DNA of 64,000 nucleotides, from the NCBI RefSeq assembly GCF_014698305.1, contig NZ_JACJST010000001.1:186001-250000 (forward strand). The letters are read 5' to 3'. The position numbers and the translations under genes were made by a program. Below, piece by piece: positions 36,763 to 46,073 of this stretch (the stretch's first letter is position 1; each line of letters opens with the position of its first letter). The stretch is from Anabaena lutea FACHB-196. Lineage in GTDB: Bacteria; Cyanobacteriota; Cyanobacteriia; Cyanobacteriales; Nostocaceae. The notes under the pieces are model-generated. The model searched no databases. It had not been told where the DNA came from and saw nothing but the letters and a program-made list of their open reading frames with translations.

Positions 36763-38204
36763 GCAGTTATTCCTGACCAAACTGTAAGGGGTTTACCTAC
36801 TTTTTTATACAGTAAACTTTCTAAAATAACACCATTATTATTAGCTGTTAATGCTTTGTTTGGCTCTTTTAAAGATTCGTAAAATCCGTTATACCAGCCC
36901 TTATCAGATTTGAGATTGGTTTGCACAAATTGAGATAACTGGCGTGTGTAATCTGTATTGTAAAGTACGTTCCAGCCGATAGCTGCTTTAGCACTGAGGA
37001 ATCGTAAATTGTTATATTTAGTCCCCGTATCAGTGATGGTTGCCCAAGGTTCTCCGTTAACAAATAAGCTGCTGTAAACAAAGTAGGGAGCGCGATCTAA
37101 GTTATCTTCTGTAACAGCAGTTAAAATTTTTGTTTTTTGATAGCGGGCTTCTTGAGCAGCTAAAATTCGGTCGGAGTATGCTTTAGGTAAAGCTTGAAAA
37201 CCAGTTTCAATCCCATCTAAAATATAAGGCTCGCTGAGGACGTAATTATTCGCGCCAGAGTTTTTATAGTCGCGTTTATCGTAGGGAACTCCCTGTCCAT
37301 AAAGATTGACAAAGGCTGTTTTGGATTGATAATCCAAGGCTTGCTTAACATCCAATCCCCACAGTTTTAGACCATAGGCGGCATAGTTTTCATAACCTAA
37401 GCGCCCTTCTTGGTTGTACTGTTCTTTACCAGAAACAACGGAAGTACCGTACATTTGCCCGTTTTTGACCAGACGCTTGACTTGCCAATGTTTCCAAACG
37501 GCTTCTGTTTGCGATCGCATTTGGGGATATTTTGCGCCGACAATCTTCAGCCAAATAGCCAAACGTCCTAAATCTATAGCTGACCAACCAATTTCTTCTT
37601 TTTTATCTAATTGACCATAATTTACTGGTATAAGAGTTTGAGAATTATAGACTTTATTAGGTAATTCTCCTTTATACAAAGGCATGGATGCTAGAGTTTT
37701 CAGCACCTTACTCATCTTGGTATCAAATTCTGCTGGTGTAATAATTTTCAGTTCTCTAGCACTCACCAAAGCTGCGATCGCTGCTGCTTGATCCCACATG
37801 GTGACAGAAGCAAAACCATCAACGGAGTTAACCAAACCAGTTTCATTATTCCAGTTGCGCTGGAAGTATAACCAAGCCTGACGAGCGATCGCTGTTTCAT
37901 CTGCGGTCAATGTCCCAGTTCCTGATGCAATATAGGGAATTTTGGCTGTTTTCAGTTCATCAGGACTAATCGGTTGACCTGCTAGAACCATTGATTTAGC
38001 ATCAAGTTGGGCAATATCTTCAGTTTGATTTCCAGGAGTAGGATTTGGAGATGCGGATATTTCTGGTTTTTGGACAACACTGGTAGTAGCAAGATGCTTT
38101 GACAAATAATTTAAAAGAGCGATCGCTATTACAGCAGTTACAACTCCGCCAACTGTAGCCAAAATAGATAGATTTTTTGGTGGTGGTTCAAAATCAGAAT
38201 TCAT
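36756..38204 (-). CDS. Membrane-anchored DUF3131 protein
   Basis: The 482-residue protein has an N-terminal membrane segment at about 11-32 (LSILATVGGVVTAVIAIALLNYL) after a short cytoplasmic tail, then a single DUF3131 domain (about 95-480). Its blocks are WNNETGLVNSVDGFASVTMWDQ, LPNKVYN, IGWSAIDLGRLA, QEGRLGYENYAAYGLKLWG, YILDGIE and LTANNNGVILESLLYK. AAGGAG (38213-38218) lies 8 to 10 bases before the ATG. It is probably the first DUF3131 gene of a minus-strand operon with the exported two-domain protein and follows the barrel-like gene. Confidence 0.85.
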   Translation of the reverse strand: MNSDFEPPPKNLSILATVGGVVTAVIAIALLNYLSKHLATTSVVQKPEISASPNPTPGNQTEDIAQLDAKSMVLAGQPISPDELKTAKIPYIASGTGTLTADETAIARQAWLYFQRNWNNETGLVNSVDGFASVTMWDQAAAIAALVSARELKIITPAEFDTKMSKVLKTLASMPLYKGELPNKVYNSQTLIPVNYGQLDKKEEIGWSAIDLGRLAIWLKIVGAKYPQMRSQTEAVWKHWQVKRLVKNGQMYGTSVVSGKEQYNQEGRLGYENYAAYGLKLWGLDVKQALDYQSKTAFVNLYGQGVPYDKRDYKNSGANNYVLSEPYILDGIETGFQALPKAYSDRILAAQEARYQKTKILTAVTEDNLDRAPYFVYSSLFVNGEPWATITDTGTKYNNLRFLSAKAAIGWNVLYNTDYTRQLSQFVQTNLKSDKGWYNGFYESLKEPNKALTANNNGVILESLLYKKVGKPLTVWSGITAK

Positions 38205-38285
38205 TGTTTTTAGTCTCCTTGTGATTTTTTAAACAACATTTTTACAGAAGCATTAACACATATAGAAAATTATCTATTAGTTAGG

Positions 38286-39650
38286 TTAAAATTTTACCTG
38301 TAATTGACCAGTAAAAGTCTTATTATTGTAAGAACTATCCCCCGTATCTAAATTACGAACATTACTAAAACCATAGCCCAAATCTAAATCTATATTTGGT
38401 GATATTTTAGCTGTACAACGAGTTTGATAACTATTTACACCAGTGGTTTTTCCATTAAGTTGTTGTTGTCCCAAAGTAGTATTTAACCGACAATTCAAAA
38501 AAGAGAAAATATCTCCTCCCCACCCAATTTCGCCATTATAAACTAGGAAATCGTGGGGAGAAAAATAGCCACTCATATCTTGTCTATCATTGGCATATTT
38601 CCAAGTAAACAAATTAGCTGCTAACCAAAATTTACCCCATTTATGTTCTAGCCTGCTAAAAGACTGTTGTTCAAAGTTATCATCATTATATAAGCCAATA
38701 CGATACAGTGAAAAGAAGCTAGTATTAGGGTCAATTTGCCAATAAACATTGAGACCAGAACGTAAAGCTGTAATTTGATTTTCTAATGTTTTAGCATTAA
38801 ACTTATAAGGACTTTGTTCTACTAAAGCTGATAAGAATAAACCTGATTTTAATTGATAAGTCGGGGTGAAGTTAACAAAAATTTGTCTATCTATCTGAGC
38901 ATTGAAATTCAGAGCAGTTGGTAGCCGATTAAATACGTCAATTCCTGCATTTGCCTGTATAGTATATTTACCTGTTTTTCCTTCCCATCCCACCTGAAAT
39001 GGAATATTTGTAATAGACTCAAATCCAGGTTGATTAAAAGTATTCAATCCCGTTTTTAACCTGATTTTTTGTCCATTAAGCAACCGAAATTGAAACACCG
39101 GTTCAATAATTTGATTTTGCTGCTCGGAATTACTTAGCTCGCTACGAAAACCTGTTTGAATACTTTCCAAAACTAATGGTGGCTGCTCAGGTTTATTAGT
39201 TGTTGGTGGTAATTTTTGGGGTGGTGGTGATATTGGTTTCGGAGTTACCCGTAGCGCCGGATTGAAGTTTTCGGGTGCAGCCAGCAATATTGGTGTTGAT
39301 TGTAATTTTTGGGGAAGAAAGTTGCTGTCAGCAAATGTGTTGAAATTTTCTAGAGTTGCAACACTTGTAATTTGTTCTCTAATTTGTTCCGTCAATTCTG
39401 GAACTGAGTTCAGGGTAAGCTCATCTAATTTGGGAAAAACAGAAACGGAGTCTTCTGTAATATCTCCTTTATTTTGGCGTGAGGTTGCCAAATTTTTCAC
39501 CATATTGACTGGTTCTATCAATTGTGAGTCTGAGTTCGAGTTCTCATCTGGTTGGTTAGCATCTGCGGATACACAGCCAATATTGAAAATGCCAATTATA
39601 CCTAATATTAGATATATTATTTTACGTATTGTGTTCAGTGAGAGTAACAC
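38286..39650 (-). CDS. Putative outer-membrane beta-barrel protein
   Basis: The 454-residue protein starts with a signal peptide (TIRKIIYLILGIIGIFNIGCVSADA; the Cys could be lipidated, though the lipobox is poor). A Pro/Ser-rich stretch spans about 100-165. The C-terminal 280 residues alternate polar and aromatic residues (QIFVNFTPTYQLKSGLFLSALVEQ, FWLAANLFTWKYA) and end in TGQLQVKF, with a terminal Phe as in outer-membrane barrels. I know no named family. Its position beside the DUF3131 and glycosyltransferase genes suggests a secretin or porin for polysaccharide export. Start is the GTG at 39650. Confidence 0.65.
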   Translation of the reverse strand: MLLSLNTIRKIIYLILGIIGIFNIGCVSADANQPDENSNSDSQLIEPVNMVKNLATSRQNKGDITEDSVSVFPKLDELTLNSVPELTEQIREQITSVATLENFNTFADSNFLPQKLQSTPILLAAPENFNPALRVTPKPISPPPQKLPPTTNKPEQPPLVLESIQTGFRSELSNSEQQNQIIEPVFQFRLLNGQKIRLKTGLNTFNQPGFESITNIPFQVGWEGKTGKYTIQANAGIDVFNRLPTALNFNAQIDRQIFVNFTPTYQLKSGLFLSALVEQSPYKFNAKTLENQITALRSGLNVYWQIDPNTSFFSLYRIGLYNDDNFEQQSFSRLEHKWGKFWLAANLFTWKYANDRQDMSGYFSPHDFLVYNGEIGWGGDIFSFLNCRLNTTLGQQQLNGKTTGVNSYQTRCTAKISPNIDLDLGYGFSNVRNLDTGDSSYNNKTFTGQLQVKF

Positions 39651-40136
39651 TTTACAAAATGGTTAAGTAGAGAAATGGAATTTTTTTATAAAACCTGTCA
39701 CTATTTAAACATAAATTTTGGATACACACATTGACTCTTTACCAGAACCTAAAACCCACAAGGTCACTGAAGGCTAAAGCCATCAAGCGTGGTTTTCATC
39801 CCCGGTAAGACAGCACGTAATACGCAACTGCGTTGCTGTTACTCCGGGGTTTTCAACCTACCTCTTATAAAATTAGGATTGCTATACATGATAAAGTTAT
39901 AAACATTTACTGAACAACTTTACTTAGTGCAAGGTAATGGTTTCATTACCTCAATAATGTAAGATATAGGAATCCTATTTGGTTTATGTTGGCGCAGCCT
40001 GCGCTTTGCGCTTACAAGACTCAGTACACACGGAAATTTTTCTTACCTGTTCCCTGTTCCCTGTTCCCTGCCTCTACGAAAAATTCATAAATCAAATCGG
40101 AACACTATATCTACAAGTATAACAAGGGTAATACGC
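39651..40136. other. Divergent intergenic region with hairpin and short repeats
   Basis: The region separates the minus-strand barrel/DUF3131 genes from the plus-strand DUF3131/glycosyltransferase pair. A strong imperfect hairpin is at 39800-39849 (CCCCGGTAAGACAGCACG against CGTTGCTGTTACTCCGGGG), ATATAGGAATCCTATTTGG-type repeat at 39964, and TTCCCTG heptamers at 40048-40070. No gene is seen. Confidence 0.6.
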
Positions 40137-41561
40137 GTGATTCTGGAATTTGTATCATACGCAATAACTAATGGTCAACCCTTAGTCTGTAATGAACAGG
40201 TATGGCCGTCGTGTATTCCTGCTCAGATTATTGCTGCCCCTGATAACTTTTATCCTGAACCTCAGTTTTCCGAACCTACTGTACCTATTATACCTAAAGA
40301 GGAAATACCCAAAATTTCTCCCCCTGCTGCTAGTCCATTGCTAGTCATACCCAAGCCGACAACCACGCCAAAAAAACCAGTTCCAGCTTCTAGGAATATC
40401 TTGCCATTGAGATTGACTCAAGAAGCAGATTTGATTGCTGCTCAAACAGCTTGGAAGTATTTTGAACGTAATTGGAATCTGCAAACAGGTTTGGTGAATT
40501 CCGTAGATAACCTCAAGTGGACAACTTGGTGGGATCAAGGTAGTGCTTTATTAGGAATTCATGCGGCTCGGCAATTAGGTTTATTGCCATCTGACTTGTT
40601 TCAACAGCGCATGAATACTTTGCTGCGGACTTTAGAAACTCTGCCACTACCAGCTACAGGTTTACCGAATAAAGCTTATAGCACCCATACTGCTCAAATG
40701 CGATCGCTCAATGATAGCCCAGATCCACAAGGCAAGAGTGGTTGGTCAGTATTAGATTTAGCGAGGTTTTTGTTGGCGTTGGATGTAATGCGATCGCATT
40801 ATCCAGAGTATAGCGATCGCATTAACCGAATTGTAGCTCGCTGGAATTTATCCAGACTGGTAAAAAATGGTTGGTTAAATGGTGGAATTTCTACAAGCAC
40901 CGGAAAAATTCAAGAAGTCCAAGAAGGGCGTTTGGGTTATGAGCAATACGCAGCCCATAGTTTAAAGCTGTGGAATATCCACGCTCCCAATGCTCTTTCT
41001 ACACCACCTGTACAAACAGTTGAAGTAGATGGCATAACATTGCAAGCAGACAAACGCAATCTCAAAAATTCTGGCGCTACTAACTACCTGACAAATGATC
41101 CTTACCTACTTTGGGGCTTAGAAATAGGCTGGCCAGATTCGCTGCTACCCCAAGTTCAAAATCTCTTCAAAGTACAAGCACAAAGATTTCAACGGACTGG
41201 TATTTTAACAGCCGTCAACGAAGATTCATTAGATCGTCCGCCTTATTTTCTTTATTACAGTGTCTACTCCAATGGTCAACCTTGGCAAGCTGAGAATGTC
41301 AACGGTAAAACCTATCCTCAACTCCGATTTCTTAGCACCAAAGCAGCATTTTCTTGGTTGGCTTTATTACCCGATCAACCTTATGCTCAAATGCTGCATA
41401 ACTCTGTTCAGAATTTAGCTGATAAAAATCGCGGCTACTTTTCTGGAAAATATGAAAATCAAAAACTGGGTATTAATACCTCAGTTGACGTTAATACTAA
41501 TGCTGTAATTTTAGAAAGTTTGCTTTACAAAGCAAGAAATAAACAACCATTAATTTTTTAG
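40137..41561 (+). CDS. DUF3131 protein adjacent to glycosyltransferase
   Basis: The 474-residue protein has a single DUF3131 domain (about 98-470): WNLQTGLVNSVDNLKWTTWWDQ, LPNKAYSTHT, GWSVLDLARFLLALD, EGRLGYEQYAAHSLKLW, LTNDPYLLWGLE, LTAVNEDSLDRPPYFLYYSVYSNGQPW and TNAVILESLLYKA. A Pro-rich region (50-90) precedes it. Unlike the other copies no clear signal peptide is visible after the GTG start. The frame stays open upstream without a standard start, so a missed N-terminus or an upstream alternative codon is possible. The glycosyltransferase gene follows after 31 bases. Confidence 0.83.
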   Translation: MILEFVSYAITNGQPLVCNEQVWPSCIPAQIIAAPDNFYPEPQFSEPTVPIIPKEEIPKISPPAASPLLVIPKPTTTPKKPVPASRNILPLRLTQEADLIAAQTAWKYFERNWNLQTGLVNSVDNLKWTTWWDQGSALLGIHAARQLGLLPSDLFQQRMNTLLRTLETLPLPATGLPNKAYSTHTAQMRSLNDSPDPQGKSGWSVLDLARFLLALDVMRSHYPEYSDRINRIVARWNLSRLVKNGWLNGGISTSTGKIQEVQEGRLGYEQYAAHSLKLWNIHAPNALSTPPVQTVEVDGITLQADKRNLKNSGATNYLTNDPYLLWGLEIGWPDSLLPQVQNLFKVQAQRFQRTGILTAVNEDSLDRPPYFLYYSVYSNGQPWQAENVNGKTYPQLRFLSTKAAFSWLALLPDQPYAQMLHNSVQNLADKNRGYFSGKYENQKLGINTSVDVNTNAVILESLLYKARNKQPLIF

Positions 41562-41592
41562 CTAATTTTTTGATTTCACTTTTGGTACTAAT

Positions 41593-43626
41593 ATGACTTC
41601 AGTTTCCGTTATTGATAGTTCATCAACCTTTTCTGGTAACAGCCGCTCAAGGCTGAAAAAAAGAACACTGCTGTTTCGCTATCTGGCAGAAATAAATTTA
41701 ATTTTCGGCCTTTGGTATTTGCAATGGCGGATTTTCCATTCCGTCAACTTTGATGCGCTGTGGTTGTCTATTCCATTATTATTGGCAGAAATTTACAGCT
41801 ATTTCGGTGGAGTCATGTTTGTGATTGGACTGTGGCGGCCTATAATCCGACAGGTTAAGTCCCTCAACCAACTTAATCCACCTCTACCTACCTCTGATTG
41901 GCCAGATGTGGATGTATTTGTAACTTGCTACAACGAGCCACCAGAAATTGTAGAAGAAACTGCCAGAGCAGCTTTAGCAATAGATTACCCAACGACAAAG
42001 CTGCGTGTATATATACTAGATGATGGTAATTCCGAGCAGATGCGAGCTATGTCGGAAAGCCTGGGTATTGAAGACTTACAATCGCCAGTATTACAACAAG
42101 AAGCGAATCGGATTGAGGCAGAGCGATCTACTCTGATCGAACGACTTCAGCAATTAGAAAGTTTAGCACTTGATTTAGAAGCTGCTGAAGAATGGCTGCA
42201 AAACTCATCCTCTACAAACGTCAATAATTTGGCAGATATTTCTGGTAAATTTGTGCAGAGTTTGCGACAGTTCATTTTTTGGTTAAATCCTCAAACTGAA
42301 AATAGTAGTTCTGCCTCCACACCAACTCTACACGAACGTTTAATTAACGAACGCCAAAAATTAGAAGTAGCGATTAGCAAAAAAGAATTAGAACTGGTTG
42401 AACTCGCTCGGTTGCGCTATATTGCTCGTCCTAAACAACCTGGTGTAGCTCACCATGCTAAAGCCGGCAACCTCAATTATGCAATTTTTTCGGGAGAAAC
42501 TGTCGGAGAATTTATTCTGACTCTAGATGCAGACCACATTCCCAAACCTCAATTTCTGAAGCGAGTTTTGCCATATTTTTATACCTATAATTTATTCTCA
42601 GGAAAGTACGAACCAAACCGAATTGCTTTTGTGCAAACTCCTCAAGATTTTTACAACATTCCCCCTGGAGATCCCTTTGGACATCGAGCCAGTTTGTTTT
42701 ATGGGCCTCTCCAACAGGGTAAAGATGGAATGAATGCAGCTTTTTACACAGGGACAAATGCTGTCCTCAGAAGAGAAGCATTGATTAGTGTAGGACTGCA
42801 ATATTTTGCCGATGAATTTATTAAAGATGAAAAACGATTAGATGAATTTGAATTAATTGGTGGTGTATCCAGTAATAGTATTACAGAAGATATGAACACT
42901 GCCATGCGTCTGCATAGTGCAGGCTGGAAATCTGTCTATCATCATGAACTTTTGGCAGAAGGCTTGGCTCCTGATGATTTGAGTTCAACACTAAAACAGC
43001 GATTACGCTGGGCGCAAGGGACAATTCAAGTCTTAGTGAGAGAAAACCCGATTACGAAAGTAGGACTAAGTTTTTGGCAACGTCTGCATTACTTTAAGAC
43101 AATATATAGTTATTTTTCTGGTTTTGCGACTTTGATATTTATCTCTTGCCCAATTATCTATTTTTTCACAGGCATTATCCCAGTGAAAACAGATGGATTT
43201 GAGTTCGCTTTACATTTTTTCCCAGCTTTTATAATTAATCGCTTAACTTTCCTCGCTGCTGGTTGGGGAATTCCAGCTAGAGAGTTATGGCGTTCAGAAC
43301 AATATGCGATCGCTTTATTCCCTTTGTTAATTCAAGCTGTATGGAGTGTATTTACTGGACAATCAATCAAATTTCAAGTCACCCCTAAGCAGCGCCAATC
43401 AGGCATTTATCTCCGGCTCATTTTGCCGCAACTAGTTGTCTTAGTTTTGACTATTTTAGGAATATTATGGAGCCTTTACCGCTTTGCTATTGGTCAGTTA
43501 GAAACTCCTTTAGTTTATCTCGTCAACGGTGCATGGGCTTTATATAACTTATCACTGCTGTGGTCTATAATTTATGCCTCTGTCTGGCAACCACCCACAA
43601 ACGTTGAAGCTAATGCTAAAATTTGA
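41593..43626 (+). CDS. BcsA-like family 2 glycosyltransferase (cellulose synthase-like)
   Basis: This inner-membrane processive glycosyltransferase has 677 residues. Two N-terminal membrane segments are at about 32-82 and four or five more at about 505-665. The GT2 motifs are all present: DVFVTCYNEP, DDG at 143-145, HHAKAGNLN, DAD at 312-314, TEDMNTAMRLH and QRLRWAQG (the Q(Q/R)xRW signature). No PilZ domain follows, so c-di-GMP control of the BcsA type is not apparent. An unusual insertion of about 115 residues, rich in Glu/Gln/Leu and probably coiled coil (159-274), separates DDG from the HAKAGN block. The likely product is a beta-glucan-like exopolysaccharide. Confidence 0.9.
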   Translation: MTSVSVIDSSSTFSGNSRSRLKKRTLLFRYLAEINLIFGLWYLQWRIFHSVNFDALWLSIPLLLAEIYSYFGGVMFVIGLWRPIIRQVKSLNQLNPPLPTSDWPDVDVFVTCYNEPPEIVEETARAALAIDYPTTKLRVYILDDGNSEQMRAMSESLGIEDLQSPVLQQEANRIEAERSTLIERLQQLESLALDLEAAEEWLQNSSSTNVNNLADISGKFVQSLRQFIFWLNPQTENSSSASTPTLHERLINERQKLEVAISKKELELVELARLRYIARPKQPGVAHHAKAGNLNYAIFSGETVGEFILTLDADHIPKPQFLKRVLPYFYTYNLFSGKYEPNRIAFVQTPQDFYNIPPGDPFGHRASLFYGPLQQGKDGMNAAFYTGTNAVLRREALISVGLQYFADEFIKDEKRLDEFELIGGVSSNSITEDMNTAMRLHSAGWKSVYHHELLAEGLAPDDLSSTLKQRLRWAQGTIQVLVRENPITKVGLSFWQRLHYFKTIYSYFSGFATLIFISCPIIYFFTGIIPVKTDGFEFALHFFPAFIINRLTFLAAGWGIPARELWRSEQYAIALFPLLIQAVWSVFTGQSIKFQVTPKQRQSGIYLRLILPQLVVLVLTILGILWSLYRFAIGQLETPLVYLVNGAWALYNLSLLWSIIYASVWQPPTNVEANAKI

Positions 43627-43789
43627 TATAGGCACTTAAAACTTGCAATGTTAAATCAATATTTTTCGGTTAAGCCAAAAAAATACATTGATAAGTTTTT
43701 GTTGGGTTGCTCTATCGCTTAACCCAACCTACGAAAACTCTTAACTGAACAGTATTGAATAAGTAGCTGGTTGCAATTCAATATAAAAT

Positions 43790-43835
43790 GTGGAATGGGC
43801 ATCTTGTCCGTCAACAGGCTAGAAGCCTGTTCCAC
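43790..43835. repeat. Dispersed hairpin repeat (GTGGAATGGGC family)
   Basis: GTGGAATGGGC at the left pairs imperfectly with GCCTGTTCCAC at the right, and AGGCTAGAAGCCT is an inner palindrome. It lies in the 280-base gap before the STAS gene, together with GTTGGGTT...AACCCAACCTAC near 43701-43732. Confidence 0.6.
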
Positions 43836-43906
43836 TATCTAACAATTAATTAGACCTACTTACTTATTAACTAAAAGTTAGCAACACTATAACAGGATAG
43901 AAAACA

Positions 43907-44233
43907 ATGAATTCTCAAATTCAAATACTTGAACCATCAGGCACTATAAATGCACCCAAAGGTAATGAAATACGTCGTCAGATTAACGATCTTGTGAGTG
44001 CAGGAGCAGAAATAATTCTGATTGATATGAAGGATGTGAACTTTATTGATAGTTCTGGTCTAGGAGCTTTAGTGTCGGCAATGCAAAGTTTGAGAAAAAC
44101 TAATGGAAAACTGTTTGTCTGTTCCATTAATGCTCAAGTCAAAATGATATTTGAACTCACTAAAGTAGATCGAATTCTGCAAATTCTTGAAGATAGGGAA
44201 GAATTCCAACGCCAAGTTATGACAACACAATAA
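43907..44233 (+). CDS. STAS-domain anti-sigma factor antagonist (HmpV/RsbV-like)
   Basis: The 108-residue protein is a single STAS domain: LEPSGTINAPKGNEIRRQI, then LIDMKDVNFIDSSGLGALVSAM with the Ser that is phosphorylated in this family. In partner switching its phosphorylation state decides whether it binds the HATPase partner. It is convergent with the PP2C gene (4 bases between stops), and a RsbW-like gene lies 1.8 kb away. In Nostoc punctiforme the HmpUVW proteins form such a system for hormogonium motility and polysaccharide; orthology is inferred, not proven. Confidence 0.9.
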   Translation: MNSQIQILEPSGTINAPKGNEIRRQINDLVSAGAEIILIDMKDVNFIDSSGLGALVSAMQSLRKTNGKLFVCSINAQVKMIFELTKVDRILQILEDREEFQRQVMTTQ

Positions 44234-44237
44234 GCCG

Positions 44238-45440
44238 TTATATTTGATGCGTGCCGAATTTGACTTGTAATAAAGACAAATCGTCATCCAAATGGGGGTT
44301 ACTGCTCAATTCCATAATTTGAGCTAATACTTCGTTGAGATCAGGAAGATTTGTCTTGCTACTTTTGCTCAGTAAATTAAGCAAAGAATTTAACCCCCAA
44401 ATAGTACCATCTGGCTGTTGAATTTCATAAGTACCATCACTAAAGATATATAAAGTGCTGTTTTCCTCAATTTCTGTAACAGCAATATCAAAGTTGATAT
44501 CTGGCACAAAGCCAATGGGTAAATCCAAAGAGGTTAGTTGTTTAATATTCATGCTACTTGTGTTGTTGCCATATAGCAGTACAGCTGGTGGATGTCCAGC
44601 ATTAGCATAAACTAGTTGACGTTTAACGGGATTATAAACTCCATACCAAATTGTGAAATATTTTTCTCCATTACTACTCATTTGGAAGTTGTCATTGAGT
44701 GCTTTGAGGACTTCATTCGGTCGATAAAAGTTAGTATTGGGTAGGGACTGCGATCGCAAAACATTCAATACAGAAACAGACAATAGTGCTGAACCCACTC
44801 CATGTCCGGAAACATCCAATAGATAAATTGCTAAATTCTCATCATCAATCCAGTAGTAATCAAAGCAATCCCCCCCTAACTGTGCTGAGGGTACAAATAA
44901 AGCTTCTATCGTTACTGTACCCACCAGTGGGCTTGGCAAAAGCGATCGCACATAATCAGCCGCTTCAGCTAGTTCAGTTTCTAAAATTTGCTTTTGGCGT
45001 TGCAAAGTTTGATTTAATTCCTCTAAAGCTTGCTTTTTGGCCTGCAAATCTTGATTTAACTGGTGTAGCCTTAACCCTGCTCTGATTCTTGCCTTCAATT
45101 CATTCATCTCTATTGGTTTAGAGACAAACTCATCCGCACCTGCATCAAGTCCTTTGACTCGTTCCTCTTCTTCTCCTGGAGCCGCTCCCTTTGCAGTTAG
45201 GAGAATAAAAAATGTTGTTGCCAACTCTGGATCTTCTTTAATATACCGACATACTTCTAAACCATCCATTTCCGACATTACCCAGTCACAGACAATCAGC
45301 GCTGGACGTAATTGTTTTGCTAGTGTAATTCCTTCTTTGCCATTACTAGCTACAGTAGTATCATAACCCTGATTTTGGAGCGACTTTTTTAATGCTAATC
45401 TTAATATGGGATCATCATCAATAACAAGTATTTTAAACAT
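44238..45440 (-). CDS. Response regulator with PP2C (SpoIIE/RsbU-type) phosphatase domain, HmpU-like
   Basis: The 400-residue protein begins with a receiver domain at 1-120 (VIDDDP, phospho-Asp in IVCDWVMSEMDG, KPI). A coiled coil follows at about 128-170 (QALEELNQTLQRQKQILETELAEA). The PP2C-like phosphatase domain at about 180-398 has metal-binding motifs GGDCFDYYWID, LDVSGHGVGSALLS, HPPAVL, FSDGTYE and the final HLDDDLSLL. It should dephosphorylate the neighbouring STAS protein when the receiver is phosphorylated. Receiver plus PP2C is the common cyanobacterial form of RsbU/HmpU. Confidence 0.92.
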   Translation of the reverse strand: MFKILVIDDDPILRLALKKSLQNQGYDTTVASNGKEGITLAKQLRPALIVCDWVMSEMDGLEVCRYIKEDPELATTFFILLTAKGAAPGEEEERVKGLDAGADEFVSKPIEMNELKARIRAGLRLHQLNQDLQAKKQALEELNQTLQRQKQILETELAEAADYVRSLLPSPLVGTVTIEALFVPSAQLGGDCFDYYWIDDENLAIYLLDVSGHGVGSALLSVSVLNVLRSQSLPNTNFYRPNEVLKALNDNFQMSSNGEKYFTIWYGVYNPVKRQLVYANAGHPPAVLLYGNNTSSMNIKQLTSLDLPIGFVPDINFDIAVTEIEENSTLYIFSDGTYEIQQPDGTIWGLNSLLNLLSKSSKTNLPDLNEVLAQIMELSSNPHLDDDLSLLQVKFGTHQI

Positions 45441-46073
45441 ATGTAGCCAAATAAATTGAATAATTATTTATTGAAGACTAAAAATTTCCGAGAGAACTCT
45501 TACAGCAGTTTTCTTTTGCATGAAGTACAAAGTCACTGGTTTTGAGGCAGGAGGCAGAAGGCAGGAGGCAGGAGGAAGAAGAATAATTAGATTTGTGAAT
45601 CCTTGGTTCTGTACCTCATTTAGTTGCAAAGTGCTGTAATAGTGAAACCTACCCTTAAAAGAGTGAGATTGAAAACTTGGAGGTTTTGTTGTTCGGGCTA
45701 CGTTTTCAACAAATTTTCTTTTCTGACTGGGCTTTAAACTCAGAACTAAAGTTTTAGGGAATAAGACACTTTCTATGCCCTGTTTTCTATTAATAGTTCC
45801 CTTTTTTTTGTAAATTAAACAATTATTAAATGATCTCTATAAAAAGACAGAACTTTTTTATGATTGTTTAATGTGAATTAACATCCTACATTACCTATCA
45901 AAATATATCTGTCATGTCAATAGGTCAATTGTCAAAATTTTGTAATGTTCTCCATTCTATGGAAATAACTTGTTTTTCAACACATAGACAGCAGAAAAGC
46001 AAGGGTAAATTGTTTAGATTTATGCACACACGCATAATAAATAATCAACCGGACATGATTTTAGAGGTTAACA
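45441..46073. other. Divergent intergenic region between PP2C and RsbW-like genes
   Basis: No gene is supported in these 633 bases. GGCAGGA-type tandem repeats lie at about 45545-45580. A half copy of the TATCATGTCCG-family repeat (ACCGGACATGA) lies at about 46048-46058, just before the RsbW-like ATG. The rest is AT-rich. Confidence 0.55.

Noticed and set aside
36679-36780. N-terminal extension of the two-domain DUF3131 protein
   Set aside because: It translates tandem repeats (GEVGEVGEVGE, SPITNHQSPI) and would bury a good signal peptide; the ATG at 36678 is preferred.
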